61,312 nucleotides of DNA, from contig CALUQO010000011.1 of the NCBI GenBank assembly GCA_944322935.1, positions 1 to 61,312 of the forward strand. The letters are read 5' to 3'. Positions 46,314-54,517 of this stretch are shown in pieces. The notes beneath the pieces are model-generated. The model was given only the letters and a program-made list of their open reading frames with translations. It had not been told where the DNA came from and searched no databases. The position numbers were made by a program, and so were the translations under genes. This DNA is from Candidatus Gastranaerophilales bacterium. GTDB taxonomy: Bacteria; Cyanobacteriota; Vampirovibrionia; Gastranaerophilales; Gastranaerophilaceae. Positions within the stretch are counted from its first letter, which is position 1, and every line of letters starts with the position of its first letter.

Positions 46314-47753
46314 TTATGCAACTCTGCCTTTAAAGCTTTGTTCAAGCTGTCTTTCTATTTCAGATTGAACATGAAACTCTTTTTTGCCGTTTTGATGTTT
46401 TTCTCTGTATTTCATCATAGAATACGGAACAATCAAACCGAGGAACAGGCAGGTAATACCCATATTGGCTGCAACAGAACCAATCTTCATATTTCTGCAG
46501 GATTTTAAGAATGCGCCGATGTCTTTATGCTTAATTGCTTGTTTATAAAGCTTGTCTACGTTATTTGCACAATTGTCAATATCGGAAATCTTAATATATT
46601 TTTGTGGGTCAATTTTGTGAGTATTAACCGCTTTTCCGGTGAGTCTTTGCCACCAGTTTCCGTTAACAATAGTTTTGATTATGCCCGAATGTTTTGCTGC
46701 TTTAATAACAGTGTTATCCTGATTTTTTGCATCATAGATAAATTCGAATAAAGCCTTTTTGGCGTTGCTCAGCTTAGCTTTAGCAGCATCTGATTTGTCA
46801 GTTTTAAGATTTTCTTTTGCTGCTTCAACAGCGTTAGTTAATGCCTTAACTTCTTTTACATCCTTAGCGGCTTTTCCGTTTGTAATTGAATCATTCATAT
46901 AGCTTGAAGCAAGTACTTCAGCGTGTAATCCTATTGGTTTGCCCAGTTTTTCACTCAGCTTTTCAATGCCATCTTGTACATATCTGCCGGCAATATACAT
47001 AAAGAACAACAGGCTGCCTTCTTTTATAGCTGTTTCGGCAAATTCGGTTTTTGTTCTTGAAGCAATAAGTCTTTCTCCTGTAATGCCAGCATCTACGATG
47101 AATAGGTTTTTAACAGGATCAAACATAACGCCTGATAATGTAGAGACTAAACCCTTAAAGGTAACATTTTTATTAGTTTGATTTTTTTGTTCATCATTTT
47201 GTCTGAAGGCCTTAAATGCCGGACTTTTTGCAACATTATTGCTGTAGAAGTGCTGTTCTGATTTTTTAGCCCAGAACTGTTTTTCAATCTCTTTTTTAGT
47301 GTAGTGCTGTTTAACTTTAACAAGAGTAAAGAACGAAGCCAATGTTAATGCTGTAGCTGCAGCGAATTTGCCTAGAAATAACCCCTTAGCCTTTTTGGAG
47401 TGTTTAACAACATTATCAATAGTTTCTGCAATATTGGTATTTTTAAGCGTTTTGGCATAATTTTGTGCCGCACTTAACTGTTCTTTATCCTTTAATAGTC
47501 TGACATCTACATCAGGACTCAATTTTGCAAGCTTATATGCAGTAACGTCTATTAACCCTTTATAACCGGGGAGTCCGCCCATCCAGATAGCCATTGTACC
47601 AAATTCGTCAAGACCTCTGTCTTTTGCTTCTATTTTTCCGCCTGCATCGTATGAAAAAGCCGTCATTCCGGCACTGTTTACTACATCTTTTGTAAACAAG
47701 GGGAGTAAATTTGAGTGATCGCCATATGTTGAAGTAAGTTTATTAATTAACAT
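46314..47753 (-). CDS. multi-segment membrane-associated protein of unknown function
   Basis: A 479-residue protein. Hydrophobic stretches lie at about 133-151 (FAAATALTLASFFTLV), 244-256 and 435-455 (NMGITCLFLGLIVPYSMM). NVTFKG is at about 198-203. An Ala/Lys-rich coiled-coil lies near 300-340. It begins MLINKLTSTYGDHSNLLP, and AAAGGA precedes the ATG. It is downstream of a 41-residue gene with an 11-base overlap, so the two may be translated together. No named family. Confidence 0.7.
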   Translation of the reverse strand: MLINKLTSTYGDHSNLLPLFTKDVVNSAGMTAFSYDAGGKIEAKDRGLDEFGTMAIWMGGLPGYKGLIDVTAYKLAKLSPDVDVRLLKDKEQLSAAQNYAKTLKNTNIAETIDNVVKHSKKAKGLFLGKFAAATALTLASFFTLVKVKQHYTKKEIEKQFWAKKSEQHFYSNNVAKSPAFKAFRQNDEQKNQTNKNVTFKGLVSTLSGVMFDPVKNLFIVDAGITGERLIASRTKTEFAETAIKEGSLLFFMYIAGRYVQDGIEKLSEKLGKPIGLHAEVLASSYMNDSITNGKAAKDVKEVKALTNAVEAAKENLKTDKSDAAKAKLSNAKKALFEFIYDAKNQDNTVIKAAKHSGIIKTIVNGNWWQRLTGKAVNTHKIDPQKYIKISDIDNCANNVDKLYKQAIKHKDIGAFLKSCRNMKIGSVAANMGITCLFLGLIVPYSMMKYREKHQNGKKEFHVQSEIERQLEQSFKGRVA

Positions 47754-47868
47754 TTAAAATTCCTTTATACACCGGGGTATAGCGTACTATAGACCCCATA
47801 CCAAGTTCATAACTAATACAATTTGAGAGTTTGCTCTTGATTGTGTATATCGTCGATTATTAAACATT
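47743..47868 (-). CDS. 41-residue protein upstream of the membrane protein
   Basis: A short frame starting MFNNRRYTQSRANSQICI, with AAGGAG eight bases before the ATG. It overlaps the start of the 479-residue gene by 11 bases, the layout of a leader gene or coupled partner. No membrane helix. Sequence is basic at the N-terminus. The ribosome site and overlap are the support; the product is unrecognised. Confidence 0.5.
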
Positions 47869-48299
47869 TGATTTCTCCTTGATTTATTTTTTTAATACCT
47901 GTGAAGGTTTGTTTGTGCTATTAAAATTAACTATTTTTATAATTTGTAACAAATTTTTGATTTTTTAGAGACAAAAAAGCCTTCCGAATTTATCAGAAGA
48001 CTCCACAAATTCTGCTCTATGCTCATGCGGAACTACCGCAATCTTTTCAAAATATTGCGAAGGCTTCTAATTAGTATAAAACTGTCGCTTTTGGTATTTT
48101 CTGATTCTCATCTTTGTTACCGAAAAATGTTAATACTACACTATATAGTAATACATAAAAATAAATTTTTGTCCAGCATTTTCAACTATTTTTATTAAAT
48201 ATTTTTTTAATAAATATATCGCAATAATTTAACCCGATACAAAAATAATGTGCTAGAATAATTAAAAAATAAACGAGTATTACGTAAAAGGAGAGAAGA
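47869..48299. other. 431-base divergent intergenic region
   Basis: It holds, from left to right: the ribosome site of the 41-residue gene, the palindrome AATTTGTAACAAATT (47941-47955), the structured element, and the AT-rich promoter region of ilvC. On the minus strand a frame open over ~34 codons inside the element has no start codon and is preceded by an in-frame TAG, so I do not call it a gene. Confidence 0.6.
47972..48072 (-). ncRNA. structured RNA-like element ending in an intrinsic terminator
   Basis: On the minus strand AAGCCTTC pairs with GAAGGCTT about 90 bases later; the second arm is followed by TTTTTT. The enclosed part holds two further hairpins: GCGG/CCGC and CAGAA/TTCTG. The result is a three-way junction closed by a terminator stem. 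It lies ~100 bases before the 41-residue gene, so it may be a cis-acting leader (riboswitch or attenuator) or a free small RNA. The short stems make it uncertain. Confidence 0.5.
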
Positions 48300-49328
48300 A
48301 TGGCTCACGAATTAAAAGTTTACATGGATGCTGACATTGATAAAAGCAAAATCCTGAATAAAAAAGTTGCCGTTATCGGCTACGGTTCACAGGGCTACGG
48401 CCAATCAACAAACCTGAAGGACAGCGGTGTTGATGTTGTAATCGGGGCAAGATTAGGCGGTGCATCAGCTAAAAAGGCTCAAGCCGAAGGTTTAAAGGTA
48501 ATGAGCATAGAAGATGCCGTTAAATGGGCTGATTTAATCCAAATTCTTATCCCTGACGAAGTTCAGGCTAAAGTTTATGAAGAACAAATAAAACCAAATA
48601 TGCGTTCCGGTCAATATTTGATGTTTGCCCACGGTTTTAATATTCATTTTAAAAGAATTGTTCCTGATAAAGATATTAACGTGTTAATGGTTGCACCAAA
48701 AGGTCCCGGCCACACAGTAAGGAGTGAATATCAAGCCGGTAAAGGCGTTCCTTCTTTGATAGCAGTATATCAAGACCCTGCCGGAGATTCAAAAGAAGTT
48801 GCATTAGCTTATGCTTCCGCTATTGGTGCAGGTAGAGCAGGTATTTACGAAACTTCATTCAAAGAAGAAACGGAAACAGACCTCTTTGGCGAACAGGCTG
48901 TTCTTTGCGGTGGTTTATCAGCATTAATTACAACAGGTTTTGAAGTTCTTGTTGAAGCAGGTTATTCCCCTTACATGGCTTATTTTGAATGTCTGCACGA
49001 AATGAAGCTTATTGTTGACCTTGTTAACCAGGGCGGAATTTCCGATATGAGATACTCTATCTCTAACACTGCGGAATGGGGCGATTTAACTATTGGCCCT
49101 AGAATTATTACCCCTGCGGTTAAAGAAGAAATGAAAAAAGTTCTTAAAGAAATTCAAGACGGTAAATTTGCCAAAGAATGGATTGAAGAATATGAATCAG
49201 GCATGAAAAAATTCCGTGCACTGGAAAAGGAAGGGGAAGAACACTTAATTGAAAAAGTAGGAAAAGAACTTCGCTCTAAATTTGCCTGGAAAGATAACGA
49301 TAAAATTATTAACAGAGATAAAAACTAA
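48300..49328 (+). CDS. ilvC: ketol-acid reductoisomerase
   Basis: A 342-residue class I KARI. The Rossmann start is [20 protein letters not shown]; most homologues have GSQGHA here, so GYGQ is a variation. The catalytic part has [39 protein letters not shown] and [12 protein letters not shown]. It acts in valine, leucine and isoleucine synthesis, and its product path also feeds 2-oxoisovalerate to panB. AAAGGAG precedes the ATG. Alone, with its own terminator. Confidence 0.96.
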   Translation: MAHELKVYMDADIDKSKILNKKVAVIGYGSQGYGQSTNLKDSGVDVVIGARLGGASAKKAQAEGLKVMSIEDAVKWADLIQILIPDEVQAKVYEEQIKPNMRSGQYLMFAHGFNIHFKRIVPDKDINVLMVAPKGPGHTVRSEYQAGKGVPSLIAVYQDPAGDSKEVALAYASAIGAGRAGIYETSFKEETETDLFGEQAVLCGGLSALITTGFEVLVEAGYSPYMAYFECLHEMKLIVDLVNQGGISDMRYSISNTAEWGDLTIGPRIITPAVKEEMKKVLKEIQDGKFAKEWIEEYESGMKKFRALEKEGEEHLIEKVGKELRSKFAWKDNDKIINRDKN

Positions 49329-49349
49329 CTATCTGTATACATTGTGCAT

Positions 49350-49377
49350 AAGACCGGAATTAATAAATTCCGGTCTT
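49350..49377 (+). terminator. intrinsic terminator after ilvC
   Basis: A 12-base stem AAGACCGGAATT (49350-49361) and AATTCCGGTCTT (49366-49377) followed by TTTTTT. Confidence 0.92.
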
Positions 49378-49568
49378 TTTTTGTGAAATTTGACTTATAT
49401 TCAAAAATCATTAAAGCATATTTAATGCATAAATGGTTAGTTTTACTGAATTTTAGTCTAATTGTAAATTTTTTGTAACATTATAACTCAAATTACTAAA
49501 GTTTTAGCAAAGGTATGCCGATAAATATAACAGATATGCAAATTAAAAAAATGTAAGGAGTATTAGCA

Positions 49569-50588
49569 ATGGGAATGGCAGCATCACAAGCCAGATACCT
49601 CGGCTTAACAGCAAGAAAAACAAACGTTGAATATGAAGGTCAACAGGTGAACCAGGAAAGAACAGCACTGGCTAACCAGAGCGCAGGTTTATTTAACCAA
49701 ATGTTGTCACTCAATGTGCCAACTCCGCCTTCTGCTAATGATTATACAAAAACCGAGTATGTATTTACAGACAACTCGACAAGTCAAGAATATACAATCG
49801 ACAGCATTTACAGAAATCCTACACCCGATGAAGAAGGTAATTATTATTATACTATATCTACTTACAGATCCAGAACAGATGTTCTTTCTAACAGATCTGA
49901 AATTGTAAGCAGCGGTACAAGCTCAAACAGATTTACAATCGCAAGAGGCGAAAACGATACATATACTATCCAAATCGGACATAACACAGCTCACACACTT
50001 GTTGAGCCTCAAAATTACACAGCTTTAACATCAAGTTTTCAAGATGCTGATGAAAAAGCCGGTATTACAGACAGCACTATCACTGATGATACAACTTTCT
50101 TTAAATTTACCGACGGCGGTGTGGAATACTATATTCCGACATCTGACGATCTTCAAACACTTGATGATTTATTAAATTACAGCGGAACGCTTACAATGTA
50201 TTCTGCAGAAAGTATTGCAAAAACAGAATACAAAACGTACAACGATGCTGTTCTTGAACAGGCAGGCGACGGTACCGGAAGATATACATCCGTAACATTT
50301 ACAAATGAAAACGGAGATATCGTAACCTGCAGCTTGACACAGCAAACAACTCAGGATGATGAAGCTTATGATGCAGCTATGGAAACATATAATGCTGAAA
50401 AAGCTATTTACGATAAAACAATATCTGAAATAAATGCACAAACTGAAATCATCCAACAACAAGACAAAACTCTTGAATTGCACTTAGACCAGTTAGATAC
50501 TGAGCAACAGGCAATTCAAACAGAAATGGACGCAGTTAAAAAGGTAATTGATAAAAACATAGAAGAAACATTCAAAACATTTGCATAA
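49569..50588 (+). CDS. long member of the MGMA-type coiled-coil family (paralogue 1)
   Basis: A 339-residue protein with a helical start MGMAASQARYLGLTARKTNV, a polar beta-rich middle (about 60-255, rich in Thr, Asp and Tyr), and a long helical end (about 268-339) finishing KKVIDKNIEETFKTFA. The ends match the protein at 50827 almost residue for residue, while the middle differs. This is the plan of flagellin-like or secretion-filament proteins, where conserved helical ends pack and the middle is exposed; that is analogy only. No signal peptide. AAGGAG precedes the ATG. Confidence 0.8.
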   Translation: MGMAASQARYLGLTARKTNVEYEGQQVNQERTALANQSAGLFNQMLSLNVPTPPSANDYTKTEYVFTDNSTSQEYTIDSIYRNPTPDEEGNYYYTISTYRSRTDVLSNRSEIVSSGTSSNRFTIARGENDTYTIQIGHNTAHTLVEPQNYTALTSSFQDADEKAGITDSTITDDTTFFKFTDGGVEYYIPTSDDLQTLDDLLNYSGTLTMYSAESIAKTEYKTYNDAVLEQAGDGTGRYTSVTFTNENGDIVTCSLTQQTTQDDEAYDAAMETYNAEKAIYDKTISEINAQTEIIQQQDKTLELHLDQLDTEQQAIQTEMDAVKKVIDKNIEETFKTFA

Positions 50589-50593
50589 TACTC

Positions 50594-50644
50594 CAATTTT
50601 CAACCGGCTTTTTAATAGTCTGCTTGGAAAATTGAAAAGCCGGT
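50594..50644 (+). repeat. interleaved inverted repeats after paralogue 1
   Basis: Arms CAATTTTC (50594-50601) with GAAAATTG (50627-50634), and ACCGGCTTTT (50603-50612) with AAAAGCCGGT (50635-50644). The two pairs interleave, so only one can form easily at a time. A modest T-rich stretch follows. It may work as a weak terminator of paralogue 1. Confidence 0.5.
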
Positions 50645-50826
50645 ATTTATTTAAAATTGTGGGTACATCAAACAGAGGATTTTTCTTTTAAGAGGCTTTA
50701 AAAATTGTTATATAAACATTTATAATTAAGGTAATAAAACTTAATATAAACTGCCTTAAATATGACAATTCAAGAAAGATAATTAAATTTAAATGGTTAG
50801 TAAGTTAAGAATGGAGACACGACGAT

Positions 50827-51804
50827 ATGGGCATGGCAGCATCACAGGCAAGATACTTAGGTATTACGGCAAGAAAAATTAACGTTGAGTATGAAGGACA
50901 ACAGGTTAACCAGCAAAGGACTGCTTTGGCAAATGAAAGTGCAGGGCTTTTCCGCAGGTTATTGTCTTTAAATACACCGACACCGCCAACGCAATCAGAT
51001 TATTATACAGATGTATATCAGTACAGTGACGCAGCAGCATCTGACGGTAAAGTTACTGTTACATCTATAACACCAAATGAAGGAACAGACCCGCAAACCT
51101 ATACGGTTATTACAAAGTACAATGCAGATGTTCCGCAGTATAACGTTTCAAGTAATCAGTCAGTTTATGTAAACGCTACATCAAGCGGAAATAAAATATA
51201 CATGAGCAACGGTAATAATTATGATTTATCTAACAGTATTACCGATTTGCCCCAATATATGCTTGATGAATTTAACCAAAACCCGAATTTGACATATCAA
51301 AATGAAACAACAGACCAATATTACATGTTCACAAATTCATCTAACGGTTCGACTTATTACATTAACGCAACAAAAACCGGCTTTGACCCGACAACTGCAG
51401 GAAGCCAAACTGTAGATTTACTTAGCGTAATGACAGTACAACAGGAGCAAACAAATACTATTAATAATGCAACAGTCGGCACTTCATCTTCAGGTTTGTA
51501 CAATTCTATAAGCTGGACTGACGATCAGGGTTATCAATACAACTATGACCTTTCTGTTGCACAAGAGTATGATGAACAGGGCTATAACGATGCAATGGAT
51601 CAATATAACGTTGACAAAGCAAATTACGAAAAAGAAGTTGCCGATATCAACGCAAAAACCGAAGAACTGCAAGAAACAGACCGAACTCTTGAATTAAAAC
51701 TAAAACAATTGGATACAGAGCAGGAAGCTCTTCAAACAGAGTTAGATTCTGTTAAGAAAGTTATTGATAAAAACGTAGAAAACGTATTTAAAACATTTCA
51801 ATAA
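50827..51804 (+). CDS. long member of the MGMA-type coiled-coil family (paralogue 2)
   Basis: A 325-residue protein. Start MGMAASQARYLGITARKINV and end KKVIDKNVENVFKTFQ nearly repeat paralogue 1; YEGQQVNQ and LALAN-type residues follow in both. The middle (about 60-255) is Asn/Thr/Tyr/Ser-rich and differs strongly from paralogue 1 in sequence, but both have a similar length. Starts at the ATG at 50827, with GGAG 10 bases upstream. It is 46 bases before the Gly-rich gene, so probably one transcript. Confidence 0.8.
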   Translation: MGMAASQARYLGITARKINVEYEGQQVNQQRTALANESAGLFRRLLSLNTPTPPTQSDYYTDVYQYSDAAASDGKVTVTSITPNEGTDPQTYTVITKYNADVPQYNVSSNQSVYVNATSSGNKIYMSNGNNYDLSNSITDLPQYMLDEFNQNPNLTYQNETTDQYYMFTNSSNGSTYYINATKTGFDPTTAGSQTVDLLSVMTVQQEQTNTINNATVGTSSSGLYNSISWTDDQGYQYNYDLSVAQEYDEQGYNDAMDQYNVDKANYEKEVADINAKTEELQETDRTLELKLKQLDTEQEALQTELDSVKKVIDKNVENVFKTFQ

Positions 51805-51850
51805 TTAGGTAAATAGATTATTAAACAGTTAGAATACATGAGGGCACATT

Positions 51851-52678
51851 ATGTCTTACAAAAATGACGGATATCTTGTAATAGCAAATAAATTTGGTAA
51901 AGCAAGTTCTGATGCAAAAGCCGAATTATTTGAAACTTATGATAGATTAAGAGATCTTACGGTAAGCGGTTCATCACTTGATGGCGGCGGCTTTGGTACA
52001 GCCGGCAGTTTTCTGTGGCAAATAGCAAGATTAATTTCACCCAGTGCCTTCATGCCGATTATGGGCGGAAATACAACAATGAATATTCCCGGTACTTCAT
52101 ACTGGTCGCCGATAAGCGGTGGTAATTCAATTTTGGACAGCGGTAGCGCTGCATTTGGTATTACCGATTTGGGTAATTACCCCGGATTTCCAAGCGGGGC
52201 TGCACCGATTGCCTGGGGCTTTGGTATGGATACAAGCTACAGTGACGGTACAATCACCGGCGGTGCTTCAAGTTTGTACTCTGCAAGCAGCATAGGCGGT
52301 TCAGTCGGACTTAATGCTGCTGCCTACGGTGCTGGTGTTGCCTCAGGCTTCGGCGTACCGGGTACTACGTGGGTCTTGCCTGCTGCAGGTATCGTATCCG
52401 GGTTCGCCGGTGTTGTTCAAGCAATGGCGCCCTATATGGGCAGCTTTGGGCTTGGTGCAACGGTTTTGGGTAACCTGCTTCAAGGTACTTCCTCTGCCGG
52501 TCTGGCTGCGTATCAAAATATTTCTGGCAACATCCTTTCTAACGCAGATACAATACTTTCTAACAAAGTAAGAAATATTGAAACAGTTGTAAAAATGCTC
52601 GACACTCAGGGGGATATAGTTAAGAAAATGCTAAAAGATTCTATTGAGGGCGACAGCAAACAAGTTCAAAATATGTAG
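51851..52678 (+). CDS. Gly/Ala/Ser-rich hydrophobic protein, unknown
   Basis: A 275-residue protein. A helical start (1-37) is followed by a Gly/Ser/Ala-rich middle (about 40-235) with repeated aromatic residues (YWSPISGG, NYPGFPSG) and hydrophobic stretches around 165-215, then a helical end (about 232-275). The composition suggests a membrane-inserting or surface-assembling protein. No signal peptide. It lies between members of the coiled-coil family on the same strand. Not recognised. Confidence 0.7.
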   Translation: MSYKNDGYLVIANKFGKASSDAKAELFETYDRLRDLTVSGSSLDGGGFGTAGSFLWQIARLISPSAFMPIMGGNTTMNIPGTSYWSPISGGNSILDSGSAAFGITDLGNYPGFPSGAAPIAWGFGMDTSYSDGTITGGASSLYSASSIGGSVGLNAAAYGAGVASGFGVPGTTWVLPAAGIVSGFAGVVQAMAPYMGSFGLGATVLGNLLQGTSSAGLAAYQNISGNILSNADTILSNKVRNIETVVKMLDTQGDIVKKMLKDSIEGDSKQVQNM

Positions 52679-52694
52679 TAATATAAAGGGTTTT

Positions 52695-52895
52695 ATGAAA
52701 AAAGCAAGATACAAATCAGTTGTTAATAATAAGCTGGTCTCTTTTGGTATGCTTAAACAAATTGTAACGTTTTATTACAATATTCTGTTTAACTATTCAA
52801 AAATACTAAAGAAAAGTGAAAATGTGTCGATAAATACTTTAGAGCACAAAAACTGTCTGTCTTTATTGAAGGCATCAGTTTACAGTAATTATTAA
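52695..52895 (+). CDS. small basic hypothetical protein
   Basis: A 66-residue protein from the ATG at 52695 (MKKARYKSVVNNKLVSFG), 16 bases after the Gly-rich gene; AAAGGG lies upstream. Helical, with hydrophobic and basic residues (QIVTFYYNILFNYSKILKK), perhaps membrane-touching. No family recognised. Probably co-transcribed with its neighbours. Confidence 0.55.
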   Translation: MKKARYKSVVNNKLVSFGMLKQIVTFYYNILFNYSKILKKSENVSINTLEHKNCLSLLKASVYSNY

Positions 52896-52999
52896 CTTTA
52901 TATATTAAGAAATATTAAAATATTTTGAATATAGAGCAATAATATACTGTGTTCTGTTTTTATTGTTATGTAGGTGTCCAAGTGGACAAGGAGTAAACA

Positions 53000-53272
53000 T
53001 TGTTTCAAGCAGCTTTAACAACAAACTTGCAAAAAATAATTAACTTCTTTGGTTACTTGATGGCTTATCTGAGAAAGCATAATCCGCTGCAGATATTTTT
53101 GGCCGAAATTACTACAATGCTCAAAGAGTATCTTACAATGAACAGAAAGCGTAAAATGGCCAAATATCGTTTGAATTACCAGATGTACAAACTGAACCAG
53201 ATGGAGCAGCTGATTGCAGAAAACAACGAACACGTATTTCTCAGAGGCAACAGAATCAACCTGCAACGATAA
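53000..53272 (+). CDS. small basic helical hypothetical protein
   Basis: A 90-residue protein from a TTG at 53000 with AAGGAG upstream at good spacing; the first internal ATG at 53057 lacks one. It is helical and basic (MNRKRKMAKYRLNYQMYKLN) with an N-terminal hydrophobic stretch (about 12-35). It ends 26 bases before the short coiled-coil family member. No family recognised. Confidence 0.6.
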   Translation: MFQAALTTNLQKIINFFGYLMAYLRKHNPLQIFLAEITTMLKEYLTMNRKRKMAKYRLNYQMYKLNQMEQLIAENNEHVFLRGNRINLQR

Positions 53273-53298
53273 TTAACTAGACAAGGGTGGGTCCTGTT

Positions 53299-53622
53299 AT
53301 GGGCATGGCAACAGCACAATTGAGATTAACTTATCTGAATGCTTACAGACTTGATCTGGAGTATAAGATACAGTTGATTTCCGAAGCAAAAATGAATCTG
53401 GCAAAAACCTGTACCGATCTTCTTAATGTCGGTACCGATTTAGATGCCGACGACCCTCTGGTAAAAAAACTGGAAGCACGTAAAGAGCGTTTGAATGTAA
53501 TGGAAAAACAACTCGATATGAAGATGGAACATTACAAACAGACCTTGCAAATGATAGAAACAGAATACTCATCTTGTGAACAAATGCTCCAAAAAAATAT
53601 CGAGCGGTCTTTCAAATACTAA
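53299..53622 (+). CDS. short member of the MGMA-type coiled-coil family
   Basis: A 107-residue protein. I chose the ATG at 53299 so it starts MGMATAQLRLTYLNAYRLD, as its relatives do; a GTG 12 bases earlier is in frame. It is a helical hairpin with DADDPLVKKLEARKE at about 49-63 and an end LQKNIERSF like the KNI/KNV-x-x-x-F end of the others. It lacks the large middle of paralogues 1 and 2, and is closest in size to the protein at 23121. Confidence 0.75.
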   Translation: MGMATAQLRLTYLNAYRLDLEYKIQLISEAKMNLAKTCTDLLNVGTDLDADDPLVKKLEARKERLNVMEKQLDMKMEHYKQTLQMIETEYSSCEQMLQKNIERSFKY

Positions 53623-53630
53623 TGCAATAA

Positions 53631-54338
53631 CTAATCATCTGTTTTAGAAATTTTTGCGTTAGACATAGCAAGTTTTATAAAATTTTTGGCTTCATTTATC
53701 GGCACTGCAAACCCAATGCCGATATTTGATATATTGTTATCAGGATTATATATGGATTGACTTATACCGATAACTTCTCCGTGAATGTTCATTATAGGGC
53801 CGCCGGAATTCCCGGGGTTTATCGCCGCATCAGTCTGGATTTTATTTTTTTTATAATCAATACGCGAAACAATACCGGTTGTTAATGTATTGCTAAAACC
53901 GAACGGATTGCCGATTGCGAGAACCCTTTGACCAACTTTTACCTTTTCTGAATCACCAAGTGATATAACAGGTAAGCTCTTTTTAGCATCAATTTTTATA
54001 ATCGCCAGATCATTATCTTTGCCCATTACAGAAACTATGTCACCTTTAAAAACCTCACCTGTTGAAATTGTAACCTGCACAGAGGGTGCACCGGTTATAA
54101 CATGCGAGCTTGTTAAAATATAACCTCTTGAATCTATAACACATCCTGTGCCTGTTGAAACTCCGTCGGGCAAATCAGCCTCAATCAAAACAATTGATGG
54201 TGATGTCTTTTCATAAATGGAAGTAACTGCAGAATCTTCGTCATACCTGTTTGAATCAAGAATTCCGCAAAATGCAGCATTAGGTAAAAATCCGCTCAAA
54301 ACAGACACAATACACATAGTAATAATAAATTTACGCAT
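53631..54338 (-). CDS. HtrA/trypsin-like serine protease without PDZ domain
   Basis: A 235-residue protein with a signal peptide (1-24). The triad is seen in SSHVI (His), DNDLAII (Asp) and GNSGGP (Ser); GIVSRIDY and IGFAVPI are typical of DegP-like enzymes. The usual C-terminal PDZ domain is absent and the length ends right after the protease fold. It should act outside the cytoplasm in quality control. GAGGAG precedes the ATG. It converges on the coiled-coil family gene, eight bases apart. Confidence 0.9.
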   Translation of the reverse strand: MRKFIITMCIVSVLSGFLPNAAFCGILDSNRYDEDSAVTSIYEKTSPSIVLIEADLPDGVSTGTGCVIDSRGYILTSSHVITGAPSVQVTISTGEVFKGDIVSVMGKDNDLAIIKIDAKKSLPVISLGDSEKVKVGQRVLAIGNPFGFSNTLTTGIVSRIDYKKNKIQTDAAINPGNSGGPIMNIHGEVIGISQSIYNPDNNISNIGIGFAVPINEAKNFIKLAMSNAKISKTDD

Positions 54339-54505
54339 AATACACTCCTCATTCTCGATTTTATATTTACGAAGAAATTATGAATATAAATTTGACGATT
54401 AATAATGCTTTGTAAGTACACAAAAAAGACAATTAATATTTTTGTTAAAATATTTTTTATAATTAAAATACTTAATAAACTGTTTTATTTGTCAAAAAAC
54501 TGAAT

Positions 54506-54511
54506 TATAAT
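54506..54511 (+). promoter_or_regulatory. -10 box placed six bases before the glcD-type ATG
   Basis: TATAAT lies six bases before the ATG at 54518; no Shine-Dalgarno is present and the -35 is weak. It has the same spacing as the -10 boxes at 3031 and 39703. Confidence 0.45.
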
Positions 54512-54517
54512 TTATAT

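Noticed and set aside
48000-48100. Protein-like minus-strand frame (KPSQYFEKIAVVPHEH...) inside the structured element, with an in-frame TAG and an ATG further upstream
   Set aside because: No start codon in the open part, and reading through the TAG would need recoding, for which there is no other sign in the window; the folding explains the region better.
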